A stretch of DNA of 64,000 bases, taken from Xiphydria camelus (taxonomy: Eukaryota; Arthropoda; Insecta; Hymenoptera; Xiphydriidae). Under the pieces are notes generated by a model that did no database searches, was not told the origin of the DNA, and worked only from the letters and a program-made list of their open reading frames with translations. This document shows, in pieces, positions 11,876-22,686 of the stretch (positions are counted from its first letter, which is position 1; every line of letters begins with the position of its first letter). The stretch lies in the NCBI GenBank assembly GCA_963678675.1, contig OY783192.1, positions 14,306,424 through 14,370,423 on the forward strand, given 5' to 3'. A program made the translations under genes and the position numbers.

Positions 11876-12812
11876 TTAATGAAACAAGACTTTCTTTTTA
11901 GCCAAATGCGGTAGTTTTTTCTTAATTTCATAACTCAAACGTTGCAATAAGTTCGCATAATACTCGCCGATGATTGTTTTTCCTCTTTGAAGATAATCAA
12001 TGAAGATCATTCCACGCGCATCCCAAAAAACTGACGCCATGACCTTGCCTGCAGATAGAACTGTCTTCGCCTTCTTTGGAGCCGATTCTCCCCTTTCAGT
12101 CCATTGTTTTGACTGTTCCTTTGTCTCAGGTATGAAGTGATGGACCCATGTTTCATCTATGGTTATGAATCGACGCAAAAACTCGGCTTTATTGCTGTGA
12201 AACATCGCCAAACACTCGATTGAAATATCTTCACGACGCTGTTTTTATTTCATTGTGAGCAAATGCGGCACCCATCTTGAGCACAGCTTTTTCATGTCCA
12301 AATTTTCAGTCAATATGCGATGTACAGCACTTTTTGAAGTATGTACCATGTCTGCTAGCTCGCGCACTTTCAGTCGACGGTCATCAATACCATTTTGTGG
12401 ATTTTCTTCATCATTTCTGGCGTGGTCACCTTATTTAGTCGACCTCTGCGATGTTCGTCTTGGCAGCTCGTACGGCCTCGTTTAAACTCTGCCGCCCAAT
12501 ATTTTACCATTGGAAACGAAGGAGCAGACTCCGCCAGAGTAGAATCTAGCTCGGCTTTGATATTGGTTGGACTGAGACCTTTCAAATAAAAGTATTGTAT
12601 CATATAACGATGACAAATTTTTTCCGTGTTTACAAATTCACTGAGAGAACGTTCACTGTTGATTGCTGCCAAACAAATACTAAACAACGTAGCGTCTTTA
12701 AACTTGAAACATAAGCTTTATAAGGTGAGTACTTTCTAATATATTAATTTTTTTCAAGCAACTACCGCCATCTATACTTCGCCATCTATAGGTCGGGTAC
12801 TTCTGGGACTAC

Positions 12813-13829
12813 CCTCTATATTGCGTAGATTTTACGTACCTTTTAATATTCAGATTCTATCCAGATAAGGAGCATTTGTTAATGCTAGTAGAAAAATGGC
12901 TAACATGTTAAAAATGACTAGCGTGAGAATTGAAGAGAGGGTGGGAGGGGGGTGGCAGGCTGTCATTCCTATATTATTCAATAGAGTAATATAAGAGAGC
13001 AGCTTTCGTGATTTGTAAATGTATAAATAAATATGAATTGACTTTGCTTCTTATAATAAAGTGTCATAAATTCAGTAATCGACGATTTTCCAACTCTCAG
13101 AAAAAGTACACTTATATTTCTGCCACATTGGAAGCACATCGGGGTTGTCTACTATCCCAATCTGTTTGCATTTACCTTGTCGTATATAAACGTTTAATTT
13201 GTCAATGTTCAGACGTGAAATCGATATTTCACTTTCCGGGGAATAAATCTGATTCATGACAGCAGTTATATAAGTAATTCTTTCCTAATTGTGATTTATT
13301 CTCATGAAATTTTCAAAATGTTTGAAATTACGTTATGGTTAATCTTGTGGTATATTTAGGTTGGGTATGAGAACAGAAATTTATATGCGATACCATTTTA
13401 TTACAAATTTCATAGAAGAAAAATAACGAGGTAAACCATACCACTTAAGGGCTATTCATAAATCACGTAATGATTCCTTCAATCCTCCCCTCACGTAACA
13501 CTACATAGACACTTAGTTTACTCCCCTTCCTGTTTTTTCTTCTTTTCCTCCTCCACCCTCAATTCATTACATAACTTTTGATTTTGTTAATGAATCTCGC
13601 CATTTATTACGAAGAACCTGATATAACTTATTGTTAGAATAACAATGGTTTGGATTAAAACTTGAGCCATAATTAAAAATAATTAAATTAATAATAAATT
13701 TTTTAAATTAGATTTTTAATTAATTAATTACAATTTTTGTTACATCCACGATACTGAGATTATAATGTACTAGTATTCGCGAATAGCAAATATTGTGGCG
13801 TCGCGCCGTGGTCAGCCTCGGAAACACTC
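12813..13829. other. No gene seen
   Basis: AT-rich non-coding DNA. GGGCTATTCATAAATCACGTAA near 13450 resembles an end of a decayed element; no partner was found. Confidence 0.4.
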
Positions 13830-13832
13830 TAA

Positions 13833-13958
13833 GGGCCGGTTTTACCAACCTGGAATAAACGCGGTATAGCGCTATACTGAGAATAACCAGCAATAAGCCT
13901 TATGGTTATTCTCAGTATAGCACTATACCGCGTTTATACCTGTTGGTAAAACCGGCCC
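13833..13958. mobile_element. Palindromic MITE with TAA target duplication
   Basis: The tips GGGCCGGTTTTACCAAC and GTTGGTAAAACCGGCCC form almost complete arms around a centre near 13895. Both sides carry TAA (13830-13832, 13959-13961), the target duplication typical of PIF/Harbinger. It sits directly upstream of the THAP exon. Confidence 0.85.
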
Positions 13959-13969
13959 TAAGAGATTTT

Positions 13970-14204
13970 AGTTTCTATGAGGTAGTCTTGTTGGCGTTTG
14001 TCAAAAATGGAAAAAAACGCAATAAAAAGTATTGCGTTGTCCCTCAGTGTGGAAATATAAAAACGGATAGTTTAAGCTTTCATATGCTTCCATCTAATGC
14101 ACAATTGAGAAAGGAATGGTTGAATAATTTAAAAATGAAGATATACACGACGTGCATGAAAGTGTGCAGTGACTACTTTAAATTTGATAATTTTCATTAT
14201 GCTG
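13970..14204 (+). CDS. THAP-type zinc-finger exon
   Basis: The frame reads YCVVPQCGN, then LSFHMLPSNAQLRKEW, then CMKVCSDYFKFDNFHYAG, fitting the THAP signature C-x2-4-C, F-x-(F/L)-P, W and late C-x2-H/C-x-D/H-F elements. THAP domains bind DNA and occur in host regulators and in P-element/hAT-type transposase relatives. The exon ends at a GTAAGA donor at 14205. No in-frame ATG is obvious upstream; a TTTTAG acceptor occurs near 13972, or the start was lost to the adjacent MITE. No following THAP-gene exon was recognised, so it may be a remnant. Confidence 0.65.
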
Positions 14205-14313
14205 GTAAGAAATTACTTCCCTTGCTGTAGAAAAAGTAAAGTATTAAGTATTAACCTTAAAACATTAATGGTTGGGACAGCATACAATGAGAAAAAAATG
14301 AAAATATCTATTA

Positions 14314-15073
14314 TCATTGGAACTGCTGCAGCTTCAGTTCCCACATTTTCAACTTTTTGCAATACTTCCAATGATATATTTCTCGAGCAAGATTTATGAA
14401 TTGCCGGCTCGCTATTAGACGCCCCTGCCAATAAAATGCGTAAAATTCTTTTTTGTCGGCTTCTGTTAAGTCAGTACGCATAGTACAAATTTCCTCTGAA
14501 TGTATGCTATGACAGGATTCCTCCAGCGGTTTTGGCACTGTAATGGCGTCGACAACTTGTTTTTTTAATATCCCCCATTTTTGCGTCACATCAGTGCAAC
14601 TTAGTTGATCTAGGGTGTCCAGTCTTATTCTGTTTTAAATAAATCGGTGAAATTAAATTTACGTATAATAACAGGATATTCGAATAAGTCCAATTATAAT
14701 GTAGAAAATAAAGTATAACAACTTCGTTTTTTAAGTTTTGCACCGGGAAAAAACTTACCTGCTTAAGTGCAAATCGTTGTAACCGCGTGTTTACAATAAT
14801 TTCCCGTCCCGGCAGGACAAGTGCACTTGCACTTATAATTTTATTCGAACCATCAAAAAAGATCTCCACTATGACTGTATGGTTCTTTTCTTGAACATGG
14901 GATGTTTGCAAGCATGATCCCCGTATGATTATTTTGTTTCTTTCTTGTTTTAGTATTCCGCAATGGAATAGAAAATTTACGGTTAAAACTGATTCGCCTT
15001 CCACTAAAGGGCGTTTTCTGTCGCCCAGTACAGTCTCGATGCCCTTTTCATTGATTTCAAATGCTTCAAACAT
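14314..15073 (-). CDS. Unrecognised coding segments, possibly two exons
   Basis: The first segment runs from an ATG at 15073 to a strong CAG|GTAAGT donor whose last exon base is 14759 (about 105 codons). It is rich in alternating hydrophobic residues (VLTVNFLFHC, KIIIRGSCLQTSH, HTVIVEIFF), suggesting a beta-sheet fold such as an OB or Sm-like barrel. The second open segment, about 14630-14314, is basic and helical (ADKKEFYAFYWQGRLIASRQ) and follows an AAACAG acceptor near 14635. The obvious acceptor does not join the two segments in phase, so either the exon borders are wrong or the gene is broken. I do not recognise a family. It lies head-to-head with the THAP exon. Confidence 0.4.
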
Positions 15074-15189
15074 ATTTTCTCGCAGAATAGTTTATTTTTT
15101 CAAGAAATAAATCAGCACACATTTACTACTGTTTGAACGCCAATCCTCTACACCGCCATCATGGCCAACTGTCAGCGCCATCCTGTGGT

Positions 15190-16174
15190 CGTGCTATTCG
15201 CGAATAGCCCGCGACTTCGTTCGCGTGGATATTTTAATAGATTCAGGCATCATTTTGTGAAAGTCCATCATTTCGATAGCTAAATACGCCCACTCTCTCT
15301 GTCGTTTAACTCTTTGGGGCACAGTGGGATTAAAAATGTCTCACCTTTTTGATGTTCGGTAATGCATGAATGGTGCCTCTAAGGGTTAATCGCAGCTCTG
15401 TCACCCCAGCCCCCGCCTCGCCGCCTGCCAACCGTTTCTCACTATTCACGAAGTCTGTTCTGCCCTTCTCTATTCTCGGCGTCTCCTCTTTGCGCGGTTC
15501 TTTTACGCTCCTCACAGGCCCAGTTGCACCAACATGTTTAGAAAGTGAACCTTAACTAACTGTAAGTACAACTTATAATTAAATATTAGGTACTTAAATT
15601 TGTGATCTGTTACACAGATCATAACTAAGTTCGGTTTTGCTTAGGGAGAGATTTCTAGTGATTCAAATTTTTCTAGATTAGTAGCCTCGATATATAGTCA
15701 ATTGAGAGACCGGGAAAATGTAATATAATCTGAAAATTCACTTCCAATTGATTCTAAATGTTAACAATATGTTATTAAATCAACGTCGTGATAATGGCGA
15801 CATCAAAATATTAATACACACAATGCATAGATAATAAGTAATTAACTATATTCTCTAGTTAGAACGAACAATTTAGAATGTTTATTCAATAGAAATATAT
15901 GTATGCCTTAAAACATTTATTAGAATCAAATGGATATTGTAATAGAGAGTTAACTAATATCTATTTTTCTCACTCCTAACGGATCGATGCAACCGAAAAA
16001 TCTGTTTATGGTTAATTCTCAGTTTTATAGATGTAGGATTTATCTTGAGTATATTTGCAGTATTGCAATTGAAAGTTAACTGAAACACGGTGTTGCTTTA
16101 TGCTAAATGTAAACTCGAATTCAATCGAAAATAAAATCGATTTACGGTTGCATATCGGTTCATTTTTTATCTAA
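15190..16174. other. No gene seen
   Basis: Non-coding. TTCGCGAATAG at about 15200 also occurs near 13773, bracketing the THAP/unknown-ORF block. GGCCCAGTTGCACCAA at 15518 resembles a MITE tip whose inverted relative is near 31290. Confidence 0.4.
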
Positions 16175-16795
16175 GGCCCAGTGCCCACGGTGCGACTGTT
16201 TTGAAACAAAGGTTGCAAACTAGTTTATTCTACAACCAGTTTAAAACCAAAATGAAACTTCGGCGCGCACACGGATGCGACTCATTCTGAATCAGTTTTA
16301 ATCAGTTGGTGTAGCAGTGCAGCTAAATTTCTACAATATGTCAAATTCTGAATATTCAGAATCAGATGAGGAAGACATCATTGACTATTATTATCAATAC
16401 CGCAGACTGCACAAGACACAGAGGGAGTACTGGGTCCATCCATACATAAGGGGAAATTTGAATTTTAGGTTGTTCGTAGAAGCAGAAGAACTGTCTCAGA
16501 CAGATAGAAAGTTTATCGCTTTTTATCGAATGTCGAAAGAATCTTGTACCCGAAATATACCGCTACGCGCTGATGGTGAGCACCTTGAGATTCGGGGAAA
16601 CTTTAAACTGCAACGCAACTGCGACAGCGGAAACATGGTCGCGTACAACCGATTTGTGACAATTGGGAACTAGTTTCATTCGAATCGACTCGTGTACGGC
16701 TCAACACTTCTATACGCTGCCGAGGTCAGAAAACAGTTGTAAGCTCAACTGATTTGCAACCTGTCTCAAAATAGCCGCATCGTGGGCGCTGGGCC
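16175..16795 (+). pseudogene. Internally deleted PIF/Harbinger element with nuclease N-terminal remnant
   Basis: The tips GGCCCAGTGCCCACG and CGTGGGCGCTGGGCC are flanked by TAA (16172-16174, 16796-16798). Inside, an ORF from ATG 16338 to 16673 encodes an acidic start, then REYWVHPYIRGN and ELSQTDRKFIAFYRMSKESC. This is the N-terminal region of Harbinger-type nucleases, which often carry a W-V-H-P motif and an F-x-x-x-x-R-M-S helix. The DDE core is missing, so the copy is non-autonomous. Confidence 0.8.
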
Positions 16796-16933
16796 TAAGA
16801 AACCAAGACAGTCTGATATTCAACTAAAATATTATTTGGTTTATTTTCAGTTTAGATTTTGCACAAAGCACCCTTCCGTTTGGCTGTTTCTTTTTGGTTT
16901 CATCGACCCGTTAGGGGTCGAAATATTCACATA

Positions 16934-18914
16934 CAGGGTGTCCCATTTGAAACAATCCACCTAAATATCTCCTGAGGGGGGCAAGTGACAGGAACGTTTT
17001 AGAGACATAAGTTGTAGGGTTTCGAGGGGGACATTTGATGCATGCATTTTTTTGAGCTTTCAAGGCCATGCTTGCAAGTGCAAGCACAATGAGCTTTTTT
17101 TCAAATGGCAATCGCATTTTTCACCCCAATGAAACTTGTCTGCCTTGATGAGTTGTTTTCAAATACCTCATCATTCATGTCAATTCCTTCAATTTTACTC
17201 GAAAAATGCGACGAAAATGAGTTCTGGTATCAACCTGAAGATTCAGACTTTCTTAGCATGACCCAGGATGCACTACGTGAGGTAAAGTCTGCTCGCATTC
17301 CTTGCGCAAAAAAGAGGAGAAAAAATAGCGCAAACATGTGTGGAGGTTCATGCGCTCATGAGTTCACGAGTTGTTCAATGTTCCCACCGTTGACTTGCAA
17401 GCACAACTTAATTCGGCGGCGAAAATTTCCAACAACCCTTCGAAGAACTTGAGGCGTAATGCTAGCAATAGCCTCCCTGATACATCTCTGTAAGTCTACC
17501 GGAGTGGTCGGCCGATTCACGTAAACAACGTCTTTGACGAAGCCCCACAGGTAGTAATCAAGTGGCGTAAGATCCGGTGATTGTGGAGGCCATGGAATGT
17601 AAAGACCCCGACCAATCAAACAATTCGGGAAGGCACCATTCAGATGATTCCTCACAGCTCGAGCGAAATGAGGTGGAGCGCCATCCTGTTGAAACCACAT
17701 TCTCTGTCTCGTCTGCAAGTTCACGTTCTCCGTCAGTACTGGTAACTGATTACGCAAGAATTCCAGGTAATTCTGACCGGTGACATTACCATCAAAAAAG
17801 TATGGACCTATCACTTGCTCATCGACGATACCGCACCACACGTTCACTTTCCAACGATGCTGATGATCAATGTGGACTCCAGCGAGGATTTTCCCTTGAC
17901 CAATAATGACAATTGTGTCGATTCAATGAACCAGTACTCTGCAACGTTGCCTCGTCACTGAAGAGAACGTACTGGAAAAAATTCGGATCTTCATTCAGTC
18001 TTTGCAAGGTCCAATTACAAAAGTCGACACGATTCCGTCGGTCTTGCGCGGACAATGCTTGAATCAACGTTATGTGATACGGATGGTAGCGGCCAGATCG
18101 GAGGATTCTTTGGACGGTGCTCCGTGGTACACGTAAATCTCGTTCGATTTCTCTCAAACTGATGTGCGGATTCATGTGAATCATAGCGAGAATGGCAACA
18201 GCTCGAGGATTATTACGATTAATGGCTTGTTGTTGTAGTTGCCGTCGTCGATAAATTCGTCCTCTCCTACAATTTCGTTCAATGTTGCGAATTACTGCAT
18301 GTGTGGGATGACGTCGGCGATTAGAGTACCGTTCTCGATATGTCCGGGCAGCGGCTCGATATAATCCTCGGCACTCTACTAATACGAGTAAAATATCCAC
18401 AATTTCACTCGCTGAGTACATCGTAATGTGTTCAATGAAATTACAGGCGATACTAACTCGATTCTGGTTGAATTGAAACTGTTTCGAATAACAGAATCCT
18501 CGAGGTAATGGGGAATTCTTTGTTATTGTTTACATTCCATAAGTACGGTTGGTGAATGGATTAGCGGAACAATCATCCACGCCAACACGCATCAAGGGTA
18601 TGTGAATCTTCAGTTTAATACCAGAACTCATTTTCGTCGCATTTTTCGAGTAAAATCGAAGGAATTGACATGAATGATGAGGTATTTGAAAATAACTCAT
18701 CAAGGCGGACAAATTTCATTGGGGTGAAAAATGCGATTGCCATTTGAAAAAATGCTCCTTGTGCTTGCAGCTTGCAACCATGGCCATGAAAGCTCAAAAA
18801 ATGCATGCATCAAATGTCCCCCTCGAAACCCTACAATTTATGTTTCTAAAAATTTCCTGTTACTTGCCCCCCTCAGGAGATATTTAGGTGGATTTTTTCA
18901 AATGGGACACCCTG
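16934..18914 (-). mobile_element. Tc1/mariner-superfamily transposon with about 310-bp terminal inverted repeats
   Basis: Both ends read CAGGGTGTCCCATTTGA inward and are flanked by TA. The inverted repeats extend from 16934 to about 17243 and from about 18605 to 18914, with few mismatches. The interior carries one transposase on the minus strand. Such long inverted repeats are unusual for this superfamily but known in some lineages. Confidence 0.9.
17356..18421 (-). pseudogene. DD41D-type transposase, one frameshift
   Basis: Translation from ATG 18421 gives an N-terminal HTH region (SREIERDLRVPRSTVQRIL-like: ISLREIERDLRVPRSTV) and the first catalytic Asp in YVLFSDEATLQSTG. A +1 frameshift near 17880 separates it from the second half, which holds the second Asp in WFQQDGAPPHFARAV and the third in SPDLTPLDYYLWG. 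I count 41 residues between the last two Asps, which would place it in the DD41D group (rosa-like) and not DD34E Tc1 or DD34D mariner. Everything except the frameshift looks preserved, so the copy is fairly young. Confidence 0.85.
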
Positions 18915-19184
18915 TATATTTCGACATGCTGAGATAATATGTTTATTAATTTCAAATAATTACAAAGTATCTTGTTCTGATATATAATGCCCATAGAATT
19001 CCTTACATTTTTAATTCTAATAGAATTAACTAATCATCTTTCCAAACGTTAAAATAATCCGTCGATTTGTACTTTAAGAACAACTTCCAAATTATTGGAA
19101 TGATATTTCACTTGTCAAATAAAATAGGTTATATCTTCGAAACTTTGTGACCAGTCAAATCGACTCAATCTGTCCCTTACCCGC
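18915..19184. other. No gene seen
   Basis: AT-rich spacer between two transposons. Confidence 0.4.
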
Positions 19185-20013
19185 TTAAACGGTATCTCAA
19201 CCAAGGCTTAACTTACTTCAGGTGCTAAATACACCTAGACGGCCTGAAAAAAGTATTATTTTCAATAATTTTTTTTTCATATTTCATTTATTTAACACTC
19301 ATTTATAAAATGTTATTACAAATACACACTTTTATCAAAATTTATCAAAAAGAAAAACTTAAAAATATTGTGTTGTTTACAAGTTAGTGGCCATTGAATC
19401 CGGCAAGGTGTATTATGAAAGCCTTTTACGGTGCCAAAAAATTCTCGTTCGGATTTCATTAGAAAGCAAAAAATGACGAAAATTCTTCAACTAGAAGGTT
19501 CAATCTCGTCCTTGTAACCGGTGGCTTTGAGAAATATTTATAACTAGCATATATATATGTAGCCCTCACTCCACTCGGGAAGGTAGTGAGTTCTCACAAA
19601 ATGTAAATTAAAGTGATAAACTTTCAACTCCAAAAATCACAAAGCTGAACTAAGTCATCATATTCTCAATACAATATTCTTACGTCGGTGAAAGAAAACT
19701 CCCTTCTTTATTTACCCAATTGCATATGCTATTGGAAATTGAATTCTTTTGAATTGAAACGGCAGTACAGTGGATATAATGGGTATCCTCGGAATAAATA
19801 CTGTTTCTCCTTTACATTTTTCCGACATTATTTGTGCTTCAATTAGGTATATTGTTTGATAACTGCTTCACGGTCATTCTTGTTCCATTACATAATCCGG
19901 GTAAATCTAAATTCCTTAACGAAATAATTGGTGATCCTTTTTTTGATCTCAAACAGTGCAAAGGCATCCCTGGCACATTCAACGAATTGAAAAATTCTGT
20001 GGGCCCGAAAACA

Positions 20014-20203
20014 GTTTAGAACTTTCTAGAAAGTTCTGGAGCATTCTAGAATATTTCAGAACTTTCTATAATATTCTGGAACATTCTAAAACTTTGTTGA
20101 ACATTTCAGAACAATCTAGAATATTCTTGAACATTTTGAAACATTCTAGAACCTTTTTTAATAGCCGGGAACATTCTGGAAGAGTCCGCGATATTTTTGA
20201 AAA
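20014..20203 (+). repeat. 10-bp periodic array, heat-shock-element-like, about 19 units
   Basis: From 20014 the sequence can be cut every 10 bases into units close to TTCTAGAACA (for example TTCTAGAAAG 20024, TTCTGGAGCA 20034, TTCTAGAATA 20044, TTCTTGAACA 20124, TTCTAGAACC 20144). About fourteen consecutive units are well kept and the phase continues in decayed form to about 20203. Alternating nTTCn and nGAAn pentamers are exactly the heat-shock factor recognition pattern. Whether it binds HSF is inference. Confidence 0.85.
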
Positions 20204-20250
20204 TTTTATGACACTGTAAAGCACTTGAGATAGTCGCTGGAAGAAGTCCA

Positions 20251-20602
20251 TTGGTGGGCGGCACTCTTTTAACCCCTGTATCTTCTGAACCAACCCCTGC
20301 AGTTCTAAAACAAAAACTTCTTCATCGATGGGGGATGTAGGGCTACCATACCATATAACCCCCACGGGGCTACGATTATTACCGGTTCCAGAGTTTTATG
20401 GGAACGTACAATCTAACCACACTTATACAGTTTATTGGTGGGCGGCACCCTTTTAACCCCTGTATCTTCTGAACCAACCCCTGCAGTTCCAAAACAAAAA
20501 CTTCTTCATCGATGGGGGATGTAGGGCTACCATACCCTGTAACCCCCATGAGGCTACTATTAGCGGTTCCACAGTTTTATGGGAATGTACAGACTAACCA
20601 CA
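20251..20602 (+). repeat. Direct duplication of an approximately 170-bp block
   Basis: TTGGTGGGCGGCAC at 20252 recurs at 20432, and both copies continue through CCCCTGTATCTTCTGAACC and ATCGATGGGGGATGTAGGG to a shared end ATGGGAAYGTACARWCTAACCACACTT. A fragment of the end sequence recurs near 46045-46095, so this is part of a dispersed repeat, possibly a retrotransposon 3' tail. Confidence 0.75.
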
Positions 20603-21068
20603 CTTTCTTTTATTATATATATTGATTAACAATTTTACAACAGTTTAAATTACGAGTGTGATTTTTCAAGTAATTTCGTCCTGGTTTTGTGATTGCCAAG
20701 AAAAAAGTATTAATTAAAAAATTTTTGTTTGAGTGTCAGGGACGAGATAAAATCTTTACAAAGCGATTGAGACAATTTACATTAAAATCGGTTCAGTAGT
20801 CTGAAATATATTTGGCGCCGGATTTGAAAAAGTAGTTGTGAGAAAACAGCGTTTGAAGTTTCAGGTAAACCGGACCTGAAAACGCTAGGTCAGGTATATA
20901 AACACTTACAACTCGGTCAATTTTGCGAATTTTTTATTAAAATTTTTTTGGAATATGTAGTGTTTTTTTTCTACTATTAAATAAAAATACTTTTGAAACA
21001 TCGATTTTTTGGGCCAAACTAGGTGTAAGTAGCACCTTAAATTAAGCCGTGGTTGAGATACCGTTTAA

Positions 21069-21427
21069 GTACCGTTTCGAAGTGTAGCTTATAGCAGTTT
21101 AAGTAGAGCTTAAACTTTCGTGCTATACAGACTTATCTTCTTAAGGTTGGTGTCGCGAGACAATTCACGTGTACACATTTTGGACGCTCTTGGTTGGCGT
21201 TACGCTCAATGAAAAGTCCGAGTTGAAACAAAAAGTTTTGGTGAGGTACAGTCTCGTTCTATTCATGCACACCTAAAAGTACAATACATGAATACGTACG
21301 CATACAAGTAACGCCGGATGGTTGGCGACCGTGGCAACCGCGCGCAGTTTGTCTCTCTCGCGTTCTATTCTACCTCTTAGGCCCTTCGTACACTACGCTA
21401 CGCAGGTATCTGATACCTAATAGACTA
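21069..21427. other. No gene seen
   Basis: Spacer between the TTAA element and the large foldback composite. No domain recognised. Confidence 0.4.
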
Positions 21428-21741
21428 AGAGCCAGTGACATTTTTCAGTGATTATTTAGTTAAGGCCTTTCTTTTTGAGAGAATGTTGTGGGGGGCATGT
21501 CCAAGTGCCATCCGTGAGGATTGACCCTGATAGCGGTATGGGAGACAGGCAGAACGTCCCCAACTTGTAAGAAATAGTGCACAAAATTATTATTTAGTTA
21601 AGCCTCAATTTTTAATATGTTATTGAGGCCACTGTTTCAAGTGGAAATTTAAATTGGCGGAACGAAATATCGATATTAACTACCTGGCGGAACGATTTAA
21701 ACATCCATTGTGTGCGCTGGACGATAGTGATCTAATATTAA

Positions 21742-22255
21742 CCCTCTGACGGCAAAGCTCGATTCCCCACCACTGCGCGGGGCAGAGTCAAGCGTGAGAC
21801 CTTAGTGTAGTGGGGAGAGAGTGACAGGGCCGTCGCAACCCGTATGGTCGCTGGGCACCGACGAAACTTTAAAAGTTACCTGCGGTGTGATTTTAATAAG
21901 CCATTTTTTTTAATAGTGACAATGAAGTAGTCTTCGACTAAGTAAATCATTAACTATGTTGACATACACTATCGATTCGTCGTTTCAATCAGTTTGAAAC
22001 GACGGATCGAGGCAACGAATCGTACCGTGTATGGGGGGCCCCTATTTCATTGCCGTGCCGTCGCGCGAAATCCCGTGAGTGCGAGTGAGCACGGTATATG
22101 AGTGAGCAGGCCCCTAACTACGAGCCTGGCTGAATGAGAGTGGGGGGCCATTTCCGTGACGTTAGTCACTAACACATAAAGCGACCGCGCGCGATTGGCT
22201 GTTCCCTTTCTCCAGCTCACGCGACAGGGATTGCTAAGAGTTTAGCGTCAGAGGG
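21742..22255. mobile_element. TTAA MITE, 514 bp, CCCTCTGACG tips
   Basis: The tips CCCTCTGACGGCAAA and TTTAGCGTCAGAGGG are flanked by TTAA (21738-21741, 22256-22259). GC-richer than its surroundings. The foldback arm sequence resumes exactly across the TTAA, so this is a later insertion. No ORF. Confidence 0.9.
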
Positions 22256-22270
22256 TTAAGCAGCAGTGTC

Positions 22271-22311
22271 CATAGCGGCGCAGTGGCGCAGTAGTTGAGG
22301 GCAAGTCTTAC
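22271..22311 (+). repeat. 5' half of tRNA-like module (A box), split by a LINE
   Basis: CATAGCGGCGCAGTGGCGC followed by AGTAGTTGAGGGCAAGTCTT contains a TGGCNNAGTNG-type pol III A box. The 3' half resumes at 25192 after the LINE insertion. Not a functional tRNA gene: no clean acceptor stem. Confidence 0.65.
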
Positions 22312-22448
22312 AGAGTGTTACTGTACTTCAGTGTACTAACTTTTAGCGGGGAAAAAGTCCCTGTACCGCTCGAGAAACCTTAAATTCAGTTTACACGATT
22401 GAAAATGTGATGCGGGATTAAAATCTTTTATAACAAAACACTCATATT

Positions 22449-22484
22449 GCCTCGGTAGCGCAGTTGGCAGCACGTAAGTCTGGA
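22449..22484 (+). repeat. tRNA-Met-like 5' half in the LINE 5' UTR
   Basis: GCCTCGGTAGCGCAGTTGGC followed by AGCACGTAAGTCT closely resembles the 5' half of an elongator tRNA-Met, including an A-box-like TAGCGCAGTTGG. The 3' half and the CAT anticodon context are absent. It may be an old tRNA-derived promoter fragment captured by the LINE. Confidence 0.5.
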
Positions 22485-22686
22485 GTCGGGTTATGGCCGC
22501 CGTGCGAAACACACGTCCTAACCTATAACCGCAGAGAATCTTAGAGAGTATACCGATTCTTATGATTTGCTCTCATTAAACTTTATAAACTCGTATACAA
22601 AGATAACTAGTAAAATTCAGTGAAACCGGCTGTACGACGGACGGTGTAAAAAAACCCCTGGGGCTTGCCCCAGCGCGGTTTCAGTC

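Larger units (their letters stand above)
11138..12812 (-). pseudogene. Mariner transposon (DD34D) with degenerate transposase
   Basis: Imperfect terminal inverted repeats lie at 11139-11157 (AGTCACAGAAGTACCTGAC) and 12792-12810 (its near-complement). The minus-strand transposase begins near 12687 with a mariner-type N-terminal HTH (FLKGLSPTNIKAELDST and a GRGRP-like RRGR). It continues with ITIDETWVHHF (first catalytic Asp), NAPVH at the MITE junction (second Asp site), and APYSPDLAPSDYFLF (third Asp; 34 residues between the last two). Frameshifts near 12210-12370, stop codons in the C-terminal part and an inserted MITE make it non-functional. Confidence 0.9.
19189..21064. mobile_element. TTAA element, about 1.9 kb, non-coding
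   Basis: The tips ACGGTATCTCAACCA and TGGTTGAGATACCGT are flanked by TTAA (19185-19188, 21065-21068). Imperfect inverted similarity continues inward about 65 bp (TTAAGCC, AGGTGTA, AGCACCT blocks). No transposase was recognised. The interior carries a 10-bp periodic array (20014-20203) and a direct duplication (20251-20602). Confidence 0.8.

Noticed and set aside
14591..15073. Assignment of the unknown ORF to pelota/eRF1 domain 1
   Set aside because: A weak beta-strand resemblance only; the second segment does not fit, and splice phases do not support a single product.
20014..20203. Coding region from an ILEHSRTF-like repeated peptide in both strands
   Set aside because: The peptide is a by-product of the 10-bp periodic repeat read in three-base steps.
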